Assembly: GCF_029531655.1 (NCBI RefSeq)
Contig: NZ_JANRMI010000001.1
Span: forward strand, 1,054,001 to 1,118,000
DNA: 64,000 bases
Source: Bdellovibrio svalbardensis
Lineage (GTDB): Bacteria > Bdellovibrionota > Bdellovibrionia > Bdellovibrionales > Bdellovibrionaceae
Reading direction: 5' to 3'
Shown piece by piece: positions 14,234 through 23,141 of this stretch (positions are counted from its first letter, which is position 1; the number at the start of each line of letters is the position of its first letter). A program made the translations under genes and the position numbers. The notes under the pieces are model-generated. The model was not told the origin of the DNA. It ran no database searches and worked only from the letters and a program-made list of their open reading frames with translations.

Positions 14234-14539
14234 ATGGCACGTAAAGCAAGTATTGTTAAAAACAATAAAAGAAAAGAAATTGCTAAGCGCTACACTGCTT
14301 ACAGAGCAGAGCTTAGAACTAAAGCCGTTGACATGAAACTTTCTGAAGAAGAAAGAGGCGAGGCTCGTAAGAAGCTTCAATCTCTTCCTAAGAATACGAA
14401 CATCAACCGTGTTATCACACGTTGTGAACTTTCTGGTCGCCCTCGTGGTAACTACAGAAAATTCGGTTTGTCTCGTATTGCCTTCAGACAACTTGCGCTT
14501 GACGGTAAATTGCCTGGCGTAACGAAAGCTAGCTGGTAA
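14234..14539 (+). CDS. rpsN: 30S ribosomal protein S14, long zinc-free form
   Basis: S14, 101 residues. This is the long form lacking the CxxC...CxxC zinc ribbon of the short form; the C-terminal [21 protein letters not shown] replaces it. It belongs to the 30S head next to S3 and S10. Between rplE and rpsH as usual. Confidence 0.97.
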   Translation: MARKASIVKNNKRKEIAKRYTAYRAELRTKAVDMKLSEEERGEARKKLQSLPKNTNINRVITRCELSGRPRGNYRKFGLSRIAFRQLALDGKLPGVTKASW

Positions 14540-14549
14540 GAGGAAAACT

Positions 14550-14939
14550 ATGGATACTATTTCTCAGTTCCTTACAATCATTAGAAATGCTGGAGCAGCG
14601 AAACACGAAAAAGTGGATCTTCCTGCTTCTAAAGTTCGCGCGGGCATCGCTCAAATCCTAGTTAACGAAGGTTTGATCCGTAGCTTCAAGGTTGCTAAAG
14701 ATAGCAAACAAGGCATCATGCGCGTTTACTTGAAATACGATGAAGCTGGTGGCCATGCTATCAACTCTATCGACAGAGTAAGCCGCCCAGGTCGTCGCGT
14801 TTATGTTAAATCTGATAAAATTCCTCAAGTTCGTTCTGGTTTTGGTATGTCCATCATCAGCACTAGCAAAGGGATCATGAGTGGTAAGCAAGCAGCTGAG
14901 CAAAATCTCGGCGGCGAATTGCTTGCTACACTGTGGTAG
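14550..14939 (+). CDS. rpsH: 30S ribosomal protein S8
   Basis: S8, 129 residues, binds the central domain of 16S rRNA and in E. coli represses spc operon translation. DTISQFLTIIRNAG and the C-terminal STSKGIMSGKQAAEQNLGGE are conserved. Ribosome site AAGAGG before ATG 14550. Confidence 0.97.
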   Translation: MDTISQFLTIIRNAGAAKHEKVDLPASKVRAGIAQILVNEGLIRSFKVAKDSKQGIMRVYLKYDEAGGHAINSIDRVSRPGRRVYVKSDKIPQVRSGFGMSIISTSKGIMSGKQAAEQNLGGELLATLW

Positions 14940-14946
14940 GTGATTT

Positions 14947-15489
14947 ATGTCTCGTATTGGTAAAGCACCCGTTATTTTTGATAACACGGTAAAAATTGAT
15001 GTTACACCAGCGAACGAAGTTGTAATTAAAGGTGCAAAATCTTCTTTGAAGATTGGTATGCAACCTCAAATTTCAGCTAAAGTTGATGGCAACAAAGTTG
15101 TCTTGACTCGCAAAGATGATTCTAAAGAATCACGTGCATTGCACGGTCTTTACAGAGCTCTAGTTCAAAACGCTGTTACAGGTGTTACTAAAGGCTTCAC
15201 TAAAGGTCTTGAGCTTCAAGGTGTCGGATATCGTGCGAACGTTGCAGGTAAAAAGTTGGAACTCTCTTTGGGTTTCTCTCACCCTGTGATCTTCGATATT
15301 CCTGAAGGCATTGAAATCAAAGTTGATAAACAAACAGCAATCTCAATCACTGGCGCGAGCAGAGAACTTGTTGGTCAAGTTGCTGCTAAAATCCGCTCAT
15401 TCCGTCCACCAGAGCCATATCTTGGTAAAGGTGTTCGTTACGCTGGTGAGAATATCCGTCGTAAAGCCGGTAAGTCTGCTGGTAAATAG
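14947..15489 (+). CDS. rplF: 50S ribosomal protein L6
   Basis: L6, 180 residues, two tandem RNA-binding domains near the GTPase centre. MSRIGKAPV start and the C-terminal signature PEPYLGKGVRYAGE are clear. Follows rpsH by 7 bases. Confidence 0.98.
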   Translation: MSRIGKAPVIFDNTVKIDVTPANEVVIKGAKSSLKIGMQPQISAKVDGNKVVLTRKDDSKESRALHGLYRALVQNAVTGVTKGFTKGLELQGVGYRANVAGKKLELSLGFSHPVIFDIPEGIEIKVDKQTAISITGASRELVGQVAAKIRSFRPPEPYLGKGVRYAGENIRRKAGKSAGK

Positions 15490-15498
15490 AGGTAATGT

Positions 15499-15864
15499 AT
15501 GAAATTGAAAATGAGTAAGCATACAAGCGAAAGAAAAGTAAATCGCCTCAAAAAGAAAATCAGAATCCGTAAAACTGTTATGGGTACTGATGAAAGACCA
15601 CGTCTTTGCGTTTACAGAAGCGGTAAGCATGTGTACGCGCAAATCATCAATGACGTAACTGGACACACTATTGTTTCAGTTTCTTCACTTGGTAAAGAAG
15701 ACAAGTCTGGTGTTGAAATGGCGAAGCTTGTTGGCGTAGAAGTGGCGAAAGCTGCTTCTGCTAAAAACATTAAAAGCGTGGTTTTCGATAGAAATGGATA
15801 TCTCTATCATGGCCGTGTTAAATCTCTAGCTGATGGCGCTCGTGAGGGCGGCCTTAATTTCTAA
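15499..15864 (+). CDS. rplR: 50S ribosomal protein L18
   Basis: L18, 121 residues, carries 5S rRNA together with L5. [20 protein letters not shown] and [23 protein letters not shown] are family hallmarks. ATG 15499 is used; an in-frame ATG four codons later (15511) is also possible but lies further from the AGAGG ribosome site. Confidence 0.96.
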   Translation: MKLKMSKHTSERKVNRLKKKIRIRKTVMGTDERPRLCVYRSGKHVYAQIINDVTGHTIVSVSSLGKEDKSGVEMAKLVGVEVAKAASAKNIKSVVFDRNGYLYHGRVKSLADGAREGGLNF

Positions 15865-15874
15865 GGAGTGATGT

Positions 15875-16336
15875 GTGGAGAAAGTTCAAGCTTCTCAAGC
15901 TGAATTAGAAGAGCGTGTAGTTGCGATCAACCGTGTAACAAAAGTTGTTAAGGGTGGTCGTCGCTTCTCTTTCGCAGCTCTAGTGGTTGTTGGTAACAAA
16001 GCTGGTGATGTTGGTTTTGGTTCTGGTAAAGCAGGCGAAGTGCCTGAAGCTATCGGTAAAGCTAGCAGATCTGCTAAAAAATCAGCTAAATCTGTAACTT
16101 TGAAAGAAGGACGTACAATCCCTCACGAAGTGATCGGCAAGTTCGGTGCGGCAAAGGTTATCATGAAACCTGCTGCTCCTGGTACTGGCGTGATCGCGGG
16201 TGGTGCGGTTCGTGCGGTTCTTGAGTCTGTTGGCGTAAAAGACATTCTTACTAAATGTGTTGGTACTCGTAATCCACACAATGCAGTAAGAGCAACAATC
16301 GACGGCTTGAATCAACTTAAACAGTTGAACAAATAG
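15875..16336 (+). CDS. rpsE: 30S ribosomal protein S5
   Basis: S5, 153 residues, involved in mRNA unwinding and decoding fidelity. The double-stranded RNA-binding part with [19 protein letters not shown] and the S5 fold with [19 protein letters not shown] are intact. Starts at GTG 15875 behind AAGGAG. Confidence 0.97.
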   Translation: MEKVQASQAELEERVVAINRVTKVVKGGRRFSFAALVVVGNKAGDVGFGSGKAGEVPEAIGKASRSAKKSAKSVTLKEGRTIPHEVIGKFGAAKVIMKPAAPGTGVIAGGAVRAVLESVGVKDILTKCVGTRNPHNAVRATIDGLNQLKQLNK

Positions 16337-16344
16337 TCGGAACG

Positions 16345-16539
16345 GTGGCAAAAATGGCTAAAAAATTCGTTGTAACATTGAAAAAATCGACTATCGGCTG
16401 CTCTCAAGAGCAAAAAGATGCGGTTAGATGCCTAGGTTTGAAGAAAATTCGTTCATCTGCAGAGGTGAACGATACTCCAGCTAACCGTGGTCAAATTATG
16501 AAAGTACAACATCTTGTTGATGTTGTAGTTAAGGGGTAA
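16345..16539 (+). CDS. rpmD: 50S ribosomal protein L30
   Basis: L30, 64 residues, a small single-domain protein with no known catalytic role. KKFVVTLKKSTIGCSQEQKD followed by LGLKKIRSSAEVNDTPANRG matches the family. The start is ambiguous: GTG 16345 (used here) or ATG 16354, three codons later, both with a weak GGA/GGTGG site. Between rpsE and rplO as usual. Confidence 0.93.
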   Translation: MAKMAKKFVVTLKKSTIGCSQEQKDAVRCLGLKKIRSSAEVNDTPANRGQIMKVQHLVDVVVKG

Positions 16540-16542
16540 TCC

Positions 16543-16980
16543 ATGAGCTTGCTTAAATCACTAGCTCCAAAAGCTGGATCCAAGCACAGCCCAAAAAGAA
16601 TCGGTCGTGGTATCGGTTCTGGTATGGGTGGAACTTCTACTAAAGGTCACAAGGGTCAATTGGCTCGTACCGGTGGAACAGTGCGTAGAGGCTTTGAGGG
16701 CGGTCAAACGCCTATGCATCGTCGTCTTCCTAAGTTTGGTTTCAGCAACGTCGCATTTGCTAACAACTTTGAGATTGTTAATATTGGACAACTTGCTAAA
16801 TTCTCTGGAGAAGTAACTCCTGAGTCTCTACACCAAGCTGGACTTGTTAATAAAGGCGCGGTTAAGATTTTGGGAAATGGCGAGTTGAAAACTGCTTTGA
16901 CAGTTAAAGCTCACAAATTTTCAGAATCCGCTAAGAAAGCTATCGAAGCTGCTGGCGGCAAAGTCGAGGTAATTAAGTAG
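16543..16980 (+). CDS. rplO: 50S ribosomal protein L15
   Basis: L15, 145 residues, a late assembly protein of the 50S subunit. The Gly/Arg-rich N-terminal extension ([20 protein letters not shown]) and [16 protein letters not shown] are typical. Its TAG stop shares the G with the GTG start of secY. Confidence 0.97.
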   Translation: MSLLKSLAPKAGSKHSPKRIGRGIGSGMGGTSTKGHKGQLARTGGTVRRGFEGGQTPMHRRLPKFGFSNVAFANNFEIVNIGQLAKFSGEVTPESLHQAGLVNKGAVKILGNGELKTALTVKAHKFSESAKKAIEAAGGKVEVIK

Positions 16981-18308
16981 TGTCTGCAATAGAGAGCATC
17001 GCAAAGAATTCGGATCTTCGTAAACGCATTTTCTTCACATTGGCTTTATTAGCTGTATACAGAGTTGGGGTTCATGTTCCAACTCCTGGTGTGGATGGAA
17101 CTGCGGTGCTCTCATTTTTCCAGGCTCAAAGCCGTGGAATCTTCGGACTCTTCAATACCTTTACAGGTGGCGCACTTTCTCAATTCAGCATCTTTGCTTT
17201 GGGAATCATGCCTTACATCTCTGCTTCAATCATTTTCCAACTTTTGACTTCAGCAGTTCCATTGCTTGAGTCATTGAAGAAGGAAGGGGAGCAGGGACGT
17301 CGTAAAATCAACCAATACACTCGTTATGCGACTGTAGCTCTTGCTGTTGTGCAAGGTTATGGTATCAGCAGTTGGTTGATGAATTCGACAAGCCCAGATG
17401 GACGTCCTCTTGTGATTGCTCCAGTTGTGGCCTTCCTTCCATTCCAAATCATGACTGTTATTACTTTGACTGCTGGTACTTGTTTTATCATGTGGTTGGG
17501 TGAGCAGATCACTGAAAGAGGTATCGGTAACGGTTCTTCTTTGATCATCTTCACAGGTATTGCTGCTGCTATTCCGCAAGGAGCTCAGCGCCTTTTCGAA
17601 CTAGTTAAATCTGGTGAGATGAAATTTGCTGTTGTTCTTCTATTGTTGGTTTTGATGGTTGCGATTATTGCAGCTGTTATCTACATGGAAGTGGCGCAGC
17701 GTAGAATCACTGTACAGTATTCTCAACGTGCTGGTGGCGGCGGAATGCAGTCTATGCAAACTCCAACAAGCCATTTGCCAATCAAAATTAACTTCTCTGG
17801 CGTTATTCCGCCAATCTTCGCGAGCTCATTGTTGATGTTCCCAGCAACTATGGCTCAGTTCGTACACGTTCCTTGGTTGAAGGCATTGCAGGAATCTTTG
17901 AATCCTTCAGGCACTATCTTCAATATCATGTTCGTTGCGTTGATCGTTTTCTTCTCATTCTTCTACACTGAGATCGTATTCAACCCGACTGAAGTAGCTG
18001 ATAACTTGAAAAAGTACGGTGGTTTCATTCCTGGCGTTCGCGCAGGTAAAAGCACTGCGGATTATATCCAAAAAGTACTTGAGCGCGTTAACGTACTTGG
18101 TTGCGTTTATCTTTCTACGATCTGTATTTTGCCAGGTATTTTGACAAGCCAACTTAATGTGCCGTTCTACTTCGGTGGTACGAGCTTGTTGATCTTGGTT
18201 GGTGTTGCTTTGGATACTGCTCAGCAAATCCAATCTCACATGATCACTCAAAAATACGAAGGCTTCATGAAGGGTGCTAAAATCCGCAGCAGAAGGGTTC
18301 AATTTTAA
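16980..18308 (+). CDS. secY: Sec translocase channel subunit SecY
   Basis: SecY, 442 residues, the pore of the Sec protein export channel in the inner membrane. Ten hydrophobic segments are predicted; [11 protein letters not shown] near the N-terminus and the cytoplasmic loop [10 protein letters not shown]-like region ([15 protein letters not shown]) are conserved. GTG start at 16980 overlaps the rplO stop by one base and its own stop overlaps the adk start (TAATG), so rplO, secY and adk are translationally coupled. Confidence 0.98.
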   Translation: MSAIESIAKNSDLRKRIFFTLALLAVYRVGVHVPTPGVDGTAVLSFFQAQSRGIFGLFNTFTGGALSQFSIFALGIMPYISASIIFQLLTSAVPLLESLKKEGEQGRRKINQYTRYATVALAVVQGYGISSWLMNSTSPDGRPLVIAPVVAFLPFQIMTVITLTAGTCFIMWLGEQITERGIGNGSSLIIFTGIAAAIPQGAQRLFELVKSGEMKFAVVLLLLVLMVAIIAAVIYMEVAQRRITVQYSQRAGGGGMQSMQTPTSHLPIKINFSGVIPPIFASSLLMFPATMAQFVHVPWLKALQESLNPSGTIFNIMFVALIVFFSFFYTEIVFNPTEVADNLKKYGGFIPGVRAGKSTADYIQKVLERVNVLGCVYLSTICILPGILTSQLNVPFYFGGTSLLILVGVALDTAQQIQSHMITQKYEGFMKGAKIRSRRVQF

Positions 18309-18943
18309 TGAACTTGATCCTGTTTGGAGCCCCAGGGGCCGGTAAAGGGACTCAGTCTGAGCTTTTGATTAAACGCCAGGGTATGACACAAATCAGCACT
18401 GGCGATCTTTTCAGAGCAGCTATTAAAGGCAAGACAGACCTCGGCCAAAAAGCTCAAGCATTTATGGATAAAGGCCAACTTGTACCGGATAGCATTGTTA
18501 TCGGTATGGTTGAAGAAGTTCTCCAAAATGGTGTTAAGAACTTTATCCTAGATGGCTTTCCAAGAACTGTAGCGCAAGCTGAGGCCTTGGATTCTTTGCT
18601 AAACAAAATGAATCTATCGATCGGAAAAGCCATCTTTTTGGAAGTTCCGATGGGTATTTTGATGGATCGTTTGACGGGTAGACGCGTTTGTAAAAATTGC
18701 GGGGCTGTCTATCATATCGTCAGTAAGCCTTCTAAGACGGAAGGTGTATGTGATAATTGCGGAGGCGAAGTCATTCAGCGCAATGACGATAAAGCTGAGG
18801 TCATTGAGACCCGCTTGAAGACCTACCAAGAATTCACTAGCCCACTTAAAGAATTTTATAAAAAGTCAGGAAAGTACATCGAAGTGGACGGTAATAGAGG
18901 CACCGAGGAAGTCTATTCAGAGATCGAAAAAGTAATAAAGTAG
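18308..18943 (+). CDS. adk: Adenylate kinase with zinc-type lid
   Basis: Adenylate kinase, 211 residues, interconverts ATP + AMP and 2 ADP. P-loop [10 protein letters not shown] at residues 7-16, AMP-binding [11 protein letters not shown] and DGFPRT are present. The lid contains two Cys-x2-Cys pairs (VCKNCG and VCDNCGG), the zinc-stabilised long-lid variant. Its ATG overlaps the secY stop. map and infA, which often follow adk, are absent; the next gene is rpmJ after 129 bases. Confidence 0.97.
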   Translation: MNLILFGAPGAGKGTQSELLIKRQGMTQISTGDLFRAAIKGKTDLGQKAQAFMDKGQLVPDSIVIGMVEEVLQNGVKNFILDGFPRTVAQAEALDSLLNKMNLSIGKAIFLEVPMGILMDRLTGRRVCKNCGAVYHIVSKPSKTEGVCDNCGGEVIQRNDDKAEVIETRLKTYQEFTSPLKEFYKKSGKYIEVDGNRGTEEVYSEIEKVIK

Positions 18944-19072
18944 GCTGCTGTATTATTTTATCTCTAGACTTTAATGGTTCTCGGTGTTAGCGTGCCGAAC
19001 CGCATTTGTATTTTTGCTGGAATTTACGACTTATTTTTGAGTCGAAATATTAGCAAGTATGGGAAGACAGTT

Positions 19073-19186
19073 ATGAAAGTAAGACCATCAGTAAAAGCAA
19101 TCTGTAATAAGTGTAAAGTTATCAAAAGAAAAGGCGTTATTCGCGTTATCTGCGAGAACCCTAAACATAAGCAAAGGCAGGGTTAA
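19073..19186 (+). CDS. rpmJ: 50S ribosomal protein L36, zinc form
   Basis: L36, 37 residues, the smallest ribosomal protein. The zinc ligands Cys11, Cys14, Cys27 and His32 are all present. ATG 19073 gives [14 protein letters not shown], the family start; the frame is open for a further 33 codons upstream, but that part is not conserved. First gene of the alpha group; the 129 bases upstream contain no gene and may hold a promoter, though I could not identify one with confidence. Confidence 0.96.
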   Translation: MKVRPSVKAICNKCKVIKRKGVIRVICENPKHKQRQG

Positions 19187-19188
19187 TC

Positions 19189-19563
19189 ATGGCACGTATT
19201 CTTGGTGTCGACTTACCTAGAAATAAGCGCGTTGAAATCGCGTTGACATACATCTACGGCATTGGACGTCCTCGTGCGGCTATGATTTGCAAGCAAGTAG
19301 GTATTCCTTCTACTCTAAGAACAGAAGGTCTTACAGATGAGCACATTGCAGCTATCCGTGGCATCATTGAGCAAAGCTTCAAAGTTGAAGGTGATTTGCG
19401 TCGTGAAATCGGTTTGTCTATCAAACGTTTGATGGATTTGAACTGCTACCGTGGTATCCGCCATCGTAAGGGATTGCCAGTTCGTGGACAGAACACTCGT
19501 TCTAATGCACGCACTCGTAAAGGTCCTAAGAAGACGGTAGCTAACAAGAAAAAAGCCGTATAA
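19189..19563 (+). CDS. rpsM: 30S ribosomal protein S13
   Basis: S13, 124 residues, contacts the P-site tRNA and the 50S subunit. [20 protein letters not shown] and [20 protein letters not shown] are signatures. Starts 2 bases after rpmJ. Confidence 0.97.
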   Translation: MARILGVDLPRNKRVEIALTYIYGIGRPRAAMICKQVGIPSTLRTEGLTDEHIAAIRGIIEQSFKVEGDLRREIGLSIKRLMDLNCYRGIRHRKGLPVRGQNTRSNARTRKGPKKTVANKKKAV

Positions 19564-19580
19564 TCAGGAGTGATTAGCAG

Positions 19581-19979
19581 ATGAATACTGAAAATAAGCA
19601 AAAAACAGTTGCTAAGAAAAAAGTTAAAAGAAATGTTCCACAAGGGAACTGCTACATCCAAGCTGGTTTCGGAAATGTTATCGTAACGATGACTGATCCA
19701 AACGGTGCTACTGTGTCTTGGTCTTCAGCCGGACATCTCGGTTTCAAAGGAAGCCGTAAAGGTACTCCATTTGCAGCTCAAGTCGCGGCAGAAGATGCTG
19801 CAAAAAAGGCTATGGAAGCAGGCATGAAATCTGTGGACGTTTATCTAAAAGGACCAGGCGCTGGTCGTGAACCTGCTATTCGTGCGTTGGCAGCAACAGG
19901 AATGAGAATCTTGACTCTTAAAGATATCACTCCTGTTCCACATAACGGTTGCCGTCCACCTAAGCGTAGAAGAATCTAA
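19581..19979 (+). CDS. rpsK: 30S ribosomal protein S11
   Basis: S11, 132 residues, part of the 30S platform. [20 protein letters not shown] and the C-terminal [17 protein letters not shown] are conserved. The first 15 residues ([15 protein letters not shown]) are a basic lineage-specific leader. Follows rpsM. Confidence 0.97.
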   Translation: MNTENKQKTVAKKKVKRNVPQGNCYIQAGFGNVIVTMTDPNGATVSWSSAGHLGFKGSRKGTPFAAQVAAEDAAKKAMEAGMKSVDVYLKGPGAGREPAIRALAATGMRILTLKDITPVPHNGCRPPKRRRI

Positions 19980-19989
19980 GGAGTATATC

Positions 19990-20616
19990 GTGAGCTGCAT
20001 TAACGAAAGTGTTTGTAGACTTTGCCGTCGCGAAAACGTGAAACTTTTCTTGAAGGGTGACCGTTGTTACACTGATAAGTGTTCTTTCGAAAGAAGACCT
20101 TATCCACCAGGACAACATGGTCAATCTCGTTTGAAGTTCTCTGAATTTGCACTTCAATTGCGTGAAAAACAAAAAGCTAAAAGATATTACGGTGTTTCTG
20201 AGAAACAATTCGTAAAGTATGTGCATGAAGCCAGCCGTTCAAAAGGATTGACTGGTACTGAGCTTCTTAAAAATCTTGAGATGAGATTTGATAACGTAGT
20301 TTATGCTTTGGGATTCGCTAACTCTCGCCGCGAAGCAAGACAGCTTGTTAAGCACAACCATTTCTTGTTGAATGGTAAGAGAGCTAACATTCCAAGCATC
20401 CTTGTTAACAAGGGTGACGTTATTCAGGTTTCTGAAAAGAGCCGTGAAGTGGCGAAGGTTCAAGCAGCTATGCAATCAGTTGCTAGACGTTCAGTTCCAT
20501 CTTGGCTTGAAGCAGATCATGGTGCCTTCAAAGGTACTGTTAAGGATCTTCCTAATCGTGAAGACGTAACAGTTGCAGTTGAAGAAAACATGATCGTTGA
20601 ATACTACTCAAGATAA
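19990..20616 (+). CDS. rpsD: 30S ribosomal protein S4, zinc form
   Basis: S4, 208 residues, a primary 16S rRNA binder that in E. coli represses the alpha operon. Cys9, Cys12, Cys26 and Cys31 form the zinc site of the C+ type. RRPYPPGQHGQ and the S4 RNA-binding domain (NSRREARQLVKHNHFLLNG) are clear. GTG start at 19990. It sits between rpsK and rpoA as usual. Confidence 0.97.
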   Translation: MSCINESVCRLCRRENVKLFLKGDRCYTDKCSFERRPYPPGQHGQSRLKFSEFALQLREKQKAKRYYGVSEKQFVKYVHEASRSKGLTGTELLKNLEMRFDNVVYALGFANSRREARQLVKHNHFLLNGKRANIPSILVNKGDVIQVSEKSREVAKVQAAMQSVARRSVPSWLEADHGAFKGTVKDLPNREDVTVAVEENMIVEYYSR

Positions 20617-20636
20617 TTTAACCTCTCGGGGGATCC

Positions 20637-21668
20637 ATGCAAGAGCATTATTATAAATTTTGGAGAGAGATGATCAAGCCGAAGGGATTCGAGGTTGATC
20701 GTGATTCTCTTCGTGATGACTACGCAAAGTTCATTATCCGTCCCCTCGAAAGAGGTTTTGGGGTTACTCTTGGTAACTCCCTAAGAAGAATTCTTCTTAG
20801 TTCTATGATGGGTTCTGCGATTACTGCGGTTAAATTCGAAGGCGTATTGCACGAGTTTACAACGATCCCTGACGTTCTTGAGGATGTTACTGACATCATC
20901 TTGAACCTTAAGGAAGTTCGTTTTAAACAATACACTGCTGATGCTTTGACTTTGAAGATCAATAAAAAAGGTCCAGGCAAAGTAACTGCAGCTGATATCC
21001 AAACTTCTGATAAGATCGAGGTTCTAAACCCTGATCACCATATCGCAACTTTGGGTGCAAACGGTAACTTCGCAGCTGAGATCATCGTAAGCTTCGGCCG
21101 TGGATACGTTCCGACTGAGAACAGAGAAACTGATCTTCCTGTAGGCTTTATTGGCGTTGACGCTCTTTACAGCCCTATCAGAAAAGTAAACTACAATGTT
21201 TCTAATGCACGCGTTGGTCAAAGAACTGACTACGATGCATTGACTTTGGAAGTATGGACTGACGGTTCTTTGAAACCTGAAGAATCTGTAGCTCTTTCAT
21301 CAAAAATCATGAAAGAACAACTTCAGATTTTCCTTACTTTCGATGAAACAATGGAGCCAGCTGAAGAGTCTCGTGAAATGGGTTCTCCTTCTTTGAATGA
21401 GAATTTGTTCCGCTCTGTAGACGATCTTGAGCTTTCTGTTCGTTCTGCGAACTGCTTGAAAAACGCTAACATCCGCTACATTGGTGAGTTGGTTGTTCGT
21501 TCTGAAGCAGAGATGCTTAAAACTAAAAACTTTGGCCGTAAGTCACTTAACGAAATCAAGGAGATCCTTGGTGAGATGGGACTTGGTCTTGGCATGAAAA
21601 TCGACGGCTGGCCTCCAGCTGGTTGGGACCCTAGCCAACCTCCTCAAAAGAGAGAAAGCCAACAGTAA
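20637..21668 (+). CDS. rpoA: RNA polymerase subunit alpha
   Basis: Alpha subunit, 343 residues. The N-terminal dimerisation domain ([18 protein letters not shown]) and C-terminal DNA-binding domain ([18 protein letters not shown] then [20 protein letters not shown]) are both present, joined by the usual linker. ATG 20637 behind GGGGGATCC. The C-terminal tail ([18 protein letters not shown]) is Pro-rich. rplQ follows, but only after 183 bases of structured non-coding sequence. Confidence 0.98.
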   Translation: MQEHYYKFWREMIKPKGFEVDRDSLRDDYAKFIIRPLERGFGVTLGNSLRRILLSSMMGSAITAVKFEGVLHEFTTIPDVLEDVTDIILNLKEVRFKQYTADALTLKINKKGPGKVTAADIQTSDKIEVLNPDHHIATLGANGNFAAEIIVSFGRGYVPTENRETDLPVGFIGVDALYSPIRKVNYNVSNARVGQRTDYDALTLEVWTDGSLKPEESVALSSKIMKEQLQIFLTFDETMEPAEESREMGSPSLNENLFRSVDDLELSVRSANCLKNANIRYIGELVVRSEAEMLKTKNFGRKSLNEIKEILGEMGLGLGMKIDGWPPAGWDPSQPPQKRESQQ

Positions 21669-21851
21669 TCACCATGTTCGGTGATTAGGCGATGGCTCCC
21701 TCAAAAGGGGAGCTATTAAGGCGGGATGCCTGAAGCCAGAAGTCTTAGGTTTAGGCCCAAGGCTTCGAAAAAGCGACACTGAGCAATTAAGCTTGAGTGT
21801 TCTATCGTGCTGATACCTTGTACGGTCAGCCCGTTTTAATCGGAGTATAAA
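21666..21851 (+). other. Structured spacer between rpoA and rplQ
   Basis: No gene fits here. The stretch holds successive inverted repeats: TAATCACC (21666-21673, including the rpoA stop) with GGTGATTA (21680-21687), perfect with a 6-base loop; GCTCCC with GGGAGC (21695-21700/21708-21713); GAAGCC with GGCTTC (21732-21737/21761-21766); ACACT...AGTGT (21776-21800); and GCTGA...TCAGC (21809-21830). None has a T tract. The region could be a structured mRNA leader of rplQ, an RNase processing region or a small RNA. Confidence 0.45.
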
Positions 21852-22385
21852 ATGAGTTCACACAGAAGAAGAATTAAGCATTTCGATCGTAAATCTGGCC
21901 CTAGAAAAGCTCTTTTGAGAGGACTAGTTTGTTCTCTAGTTGAGCATGGCCGTATTACTACAACTGTTGACCGTGCGAAAGAAACTCGCCGTCACGTTGA
22001 AAGAGCGATCACACTTGGTAAAAAAGGTGACTTGTCTACAACTCGTTTGTTGATGTCTCGTTACCCAAATAAAGACGTTGTTAGCGCGATCATGAAAGAT
22101 ATCGCTCCACGTTTCGCGACTCGTCCTGGTGGTTACACTCGTATCATCAAAATCGGTCGTCGTCCTGGTGACACTGCTGAAATGGCATTCCTTGAGTTCG
22201 TAGACTATGACTTCGAAGCTAAAGGTGCAGTAAAAGAAACTAAAGCTGCTAAAGGCGCTAAAGCAGAACCAAAAGCTGATAAAGCTGCTGCTAAAGCGAA
22301 AAAAGCTGCTACTAAACTAGTTGCAGCTAAAAACAAAAACGTTAAAAAGATCCAGAAAAAAGCAAGAGCAACATCTCGCGCATAG
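21852..22385 (+). CDS. rplQ: 50S ribosomal protein L17 with Lys/Ala-rich extension
   Basis: L17, 177 residues against about 120-130 in most bacteria. Residues 1-123 are the normal protein (RKALLRGLVCSLVEHGRI and GGYTRIIKIGRRPGDTAEMA). The last 54 residues are almost only Ala, Lys and Glu, a basic tail probably lying on rRNA or the ribosome surface. ATG 21852 behind CGGAG. Last gene of the cluster, followed by a strong terminator. Confidence 0.97.
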   Translation: MSSHRRRIKHFDRKSGPRKALLRGLVCSLVEHGRITTTVDRAKETRRHVERAITLGKKGDLSTTRLLMSRYPNKDVVSAIMKDIAPRFATRPGGYTRIIKIGRRPGDTAEMAFLEFVDYDFEAKGAVKETKAAKGAKAEPKADKAAAKAKKAATKLVAAKNKNVKKIQKKARATSRA

Positions 22386-22436
22386 TTTTCTGAAATTTGA
22401 TTTAATAGTTTTGAAATCAATTAGATTTCCTAAGAA

Positions 22437-22470
22437 AGCCCAAGCTAATAACTTGGGCTTTTTTATTTTT
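22437..22470 (+). terminator. Intrinsic terminator after rplQ
   Basis: AGCCCAAG (22437-22444) and CTTGGGCT (22452-22459) form a perfect 8-bp stem with a 7-base loop, followed by TTTTTTATTTTT. It ends the ribosomal supercluster. Confidence 0.9.
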
Positions 22471-22493
22471 GGCTCCTGCGATAGGGTGAACTT

Positions 22494-23054
22494 ATGAAAC
22501 AACATCTTAAAGCTTTTGCGATCGTCGTTATTTTAGGGGCTCTTGCTATCTGGGGCTTCAATACCTTCTTTTTGCCGAAGGTGCAGCAAGCGCCTACAAC
22601 GATGGCTACGGTCGAATCCATGGAAAAGGACGGGGTGCCGAACTTCTCTGCGAAGACTTTGAGTGGCGAGTCCATCGAGCTTGAGCAATTTAAAGGCAAA
22701 GTTGTTATTTTGAACTTCTGGGCTTCTTGGTGTGGACCTTGCGTTGAGGAAGTTCCTTCTTTGATCAAGCTGGTTAAGGAGTTTAAAGGTGATGTCGTCC
22801 TTATAGCGATCTCTGGCGACAGCAATGAAGAAGATATCAGAGTCTTTCTGAAGTCTTTCCCTGAGCTCAATGGTGAGCATATAAAGATCGTTTATGATCA
22901 AGATCGCTCTAAGATGAAAATGTTCGATATCGCTCGTCTTCCTGAATCAATGGTCTTAAGCGCGGACCACAAGCTTGCGAAGAAGCTTGTGGGCTCTATT
23001 AATTGGTACACGAACGACTCTATTGAGTATATGCGCTCTCTTATTAAGAAGTAG
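22494..23054 (+). CDS. Membrane-anchored TlpA/ResA-like thioredoxin
   Basis: Predicted thiol-disulfide oxidoreductase of the TlpA/ResA group, 186 residues, tethered to the inner membrane and facing the periplasm. Residues 7-27 form an N-terminal membrane segment; the redox motif WCGPC places Cys80 and Cys83 in a thioredoxin fold of the AhpC/TSA-Redoxin type. Such proteins reduce or isomerise exported disulfides, often in cytochrome c maturation; no partner gene is adjacent, so the substrate is unknown. It lies 24 bases after the rplQ terminator and is probably transcribed alone. Confidence 0.88.
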   Translation: MKQHLKAFAIVVILGALAIWGFNTFFLPKVQQAPTTMATVESMEKDGVPNFSAKTLSGESIELEQFKGKVVILNFWASWCGPCVEEVPSLIKLVKEFKGDVVLIAISGDSNEEDIRVFLKSFPELNGEHIKIVYDQDRSKMKMFDIARLPESMVLSADHKLAKKLVGSINWYTNDSIEYMRSLIKK

Positions 23055-23069
23055 AAGGTAGTTAGCTCA

Positions 23070-23093
23070 AGGTCTCCTCTATAGGCGAGACCT
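23070..23093. terminator. Hairpin between convergent genes
   Basis: AGGTCTC (23070-23076) and GAGACCT (23087-23093) form a perfect 7-bp stem with a 10-base loop between the thioredoxin gene and the convergent lipoprotein gene. T-rich sequence begins about 10 bases later (23105-23118) rather than directly after the stem. Possible weak terminator. Confidence 0.35.
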
Positions 23094-23141
23094 CAATCAT
23101 GGGTGTTTTTTTCTTTTTATGCGCAGCCTCGATCGTCAGGC

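Noticed and set aside
21669-21851. tRNA or tmRNA in the rpoA-rplQ spacer
   Set aside because: No TTCGAAT-type T-loop and no acceptor stem could be matched; the hairpins do not form a cloverleaf.
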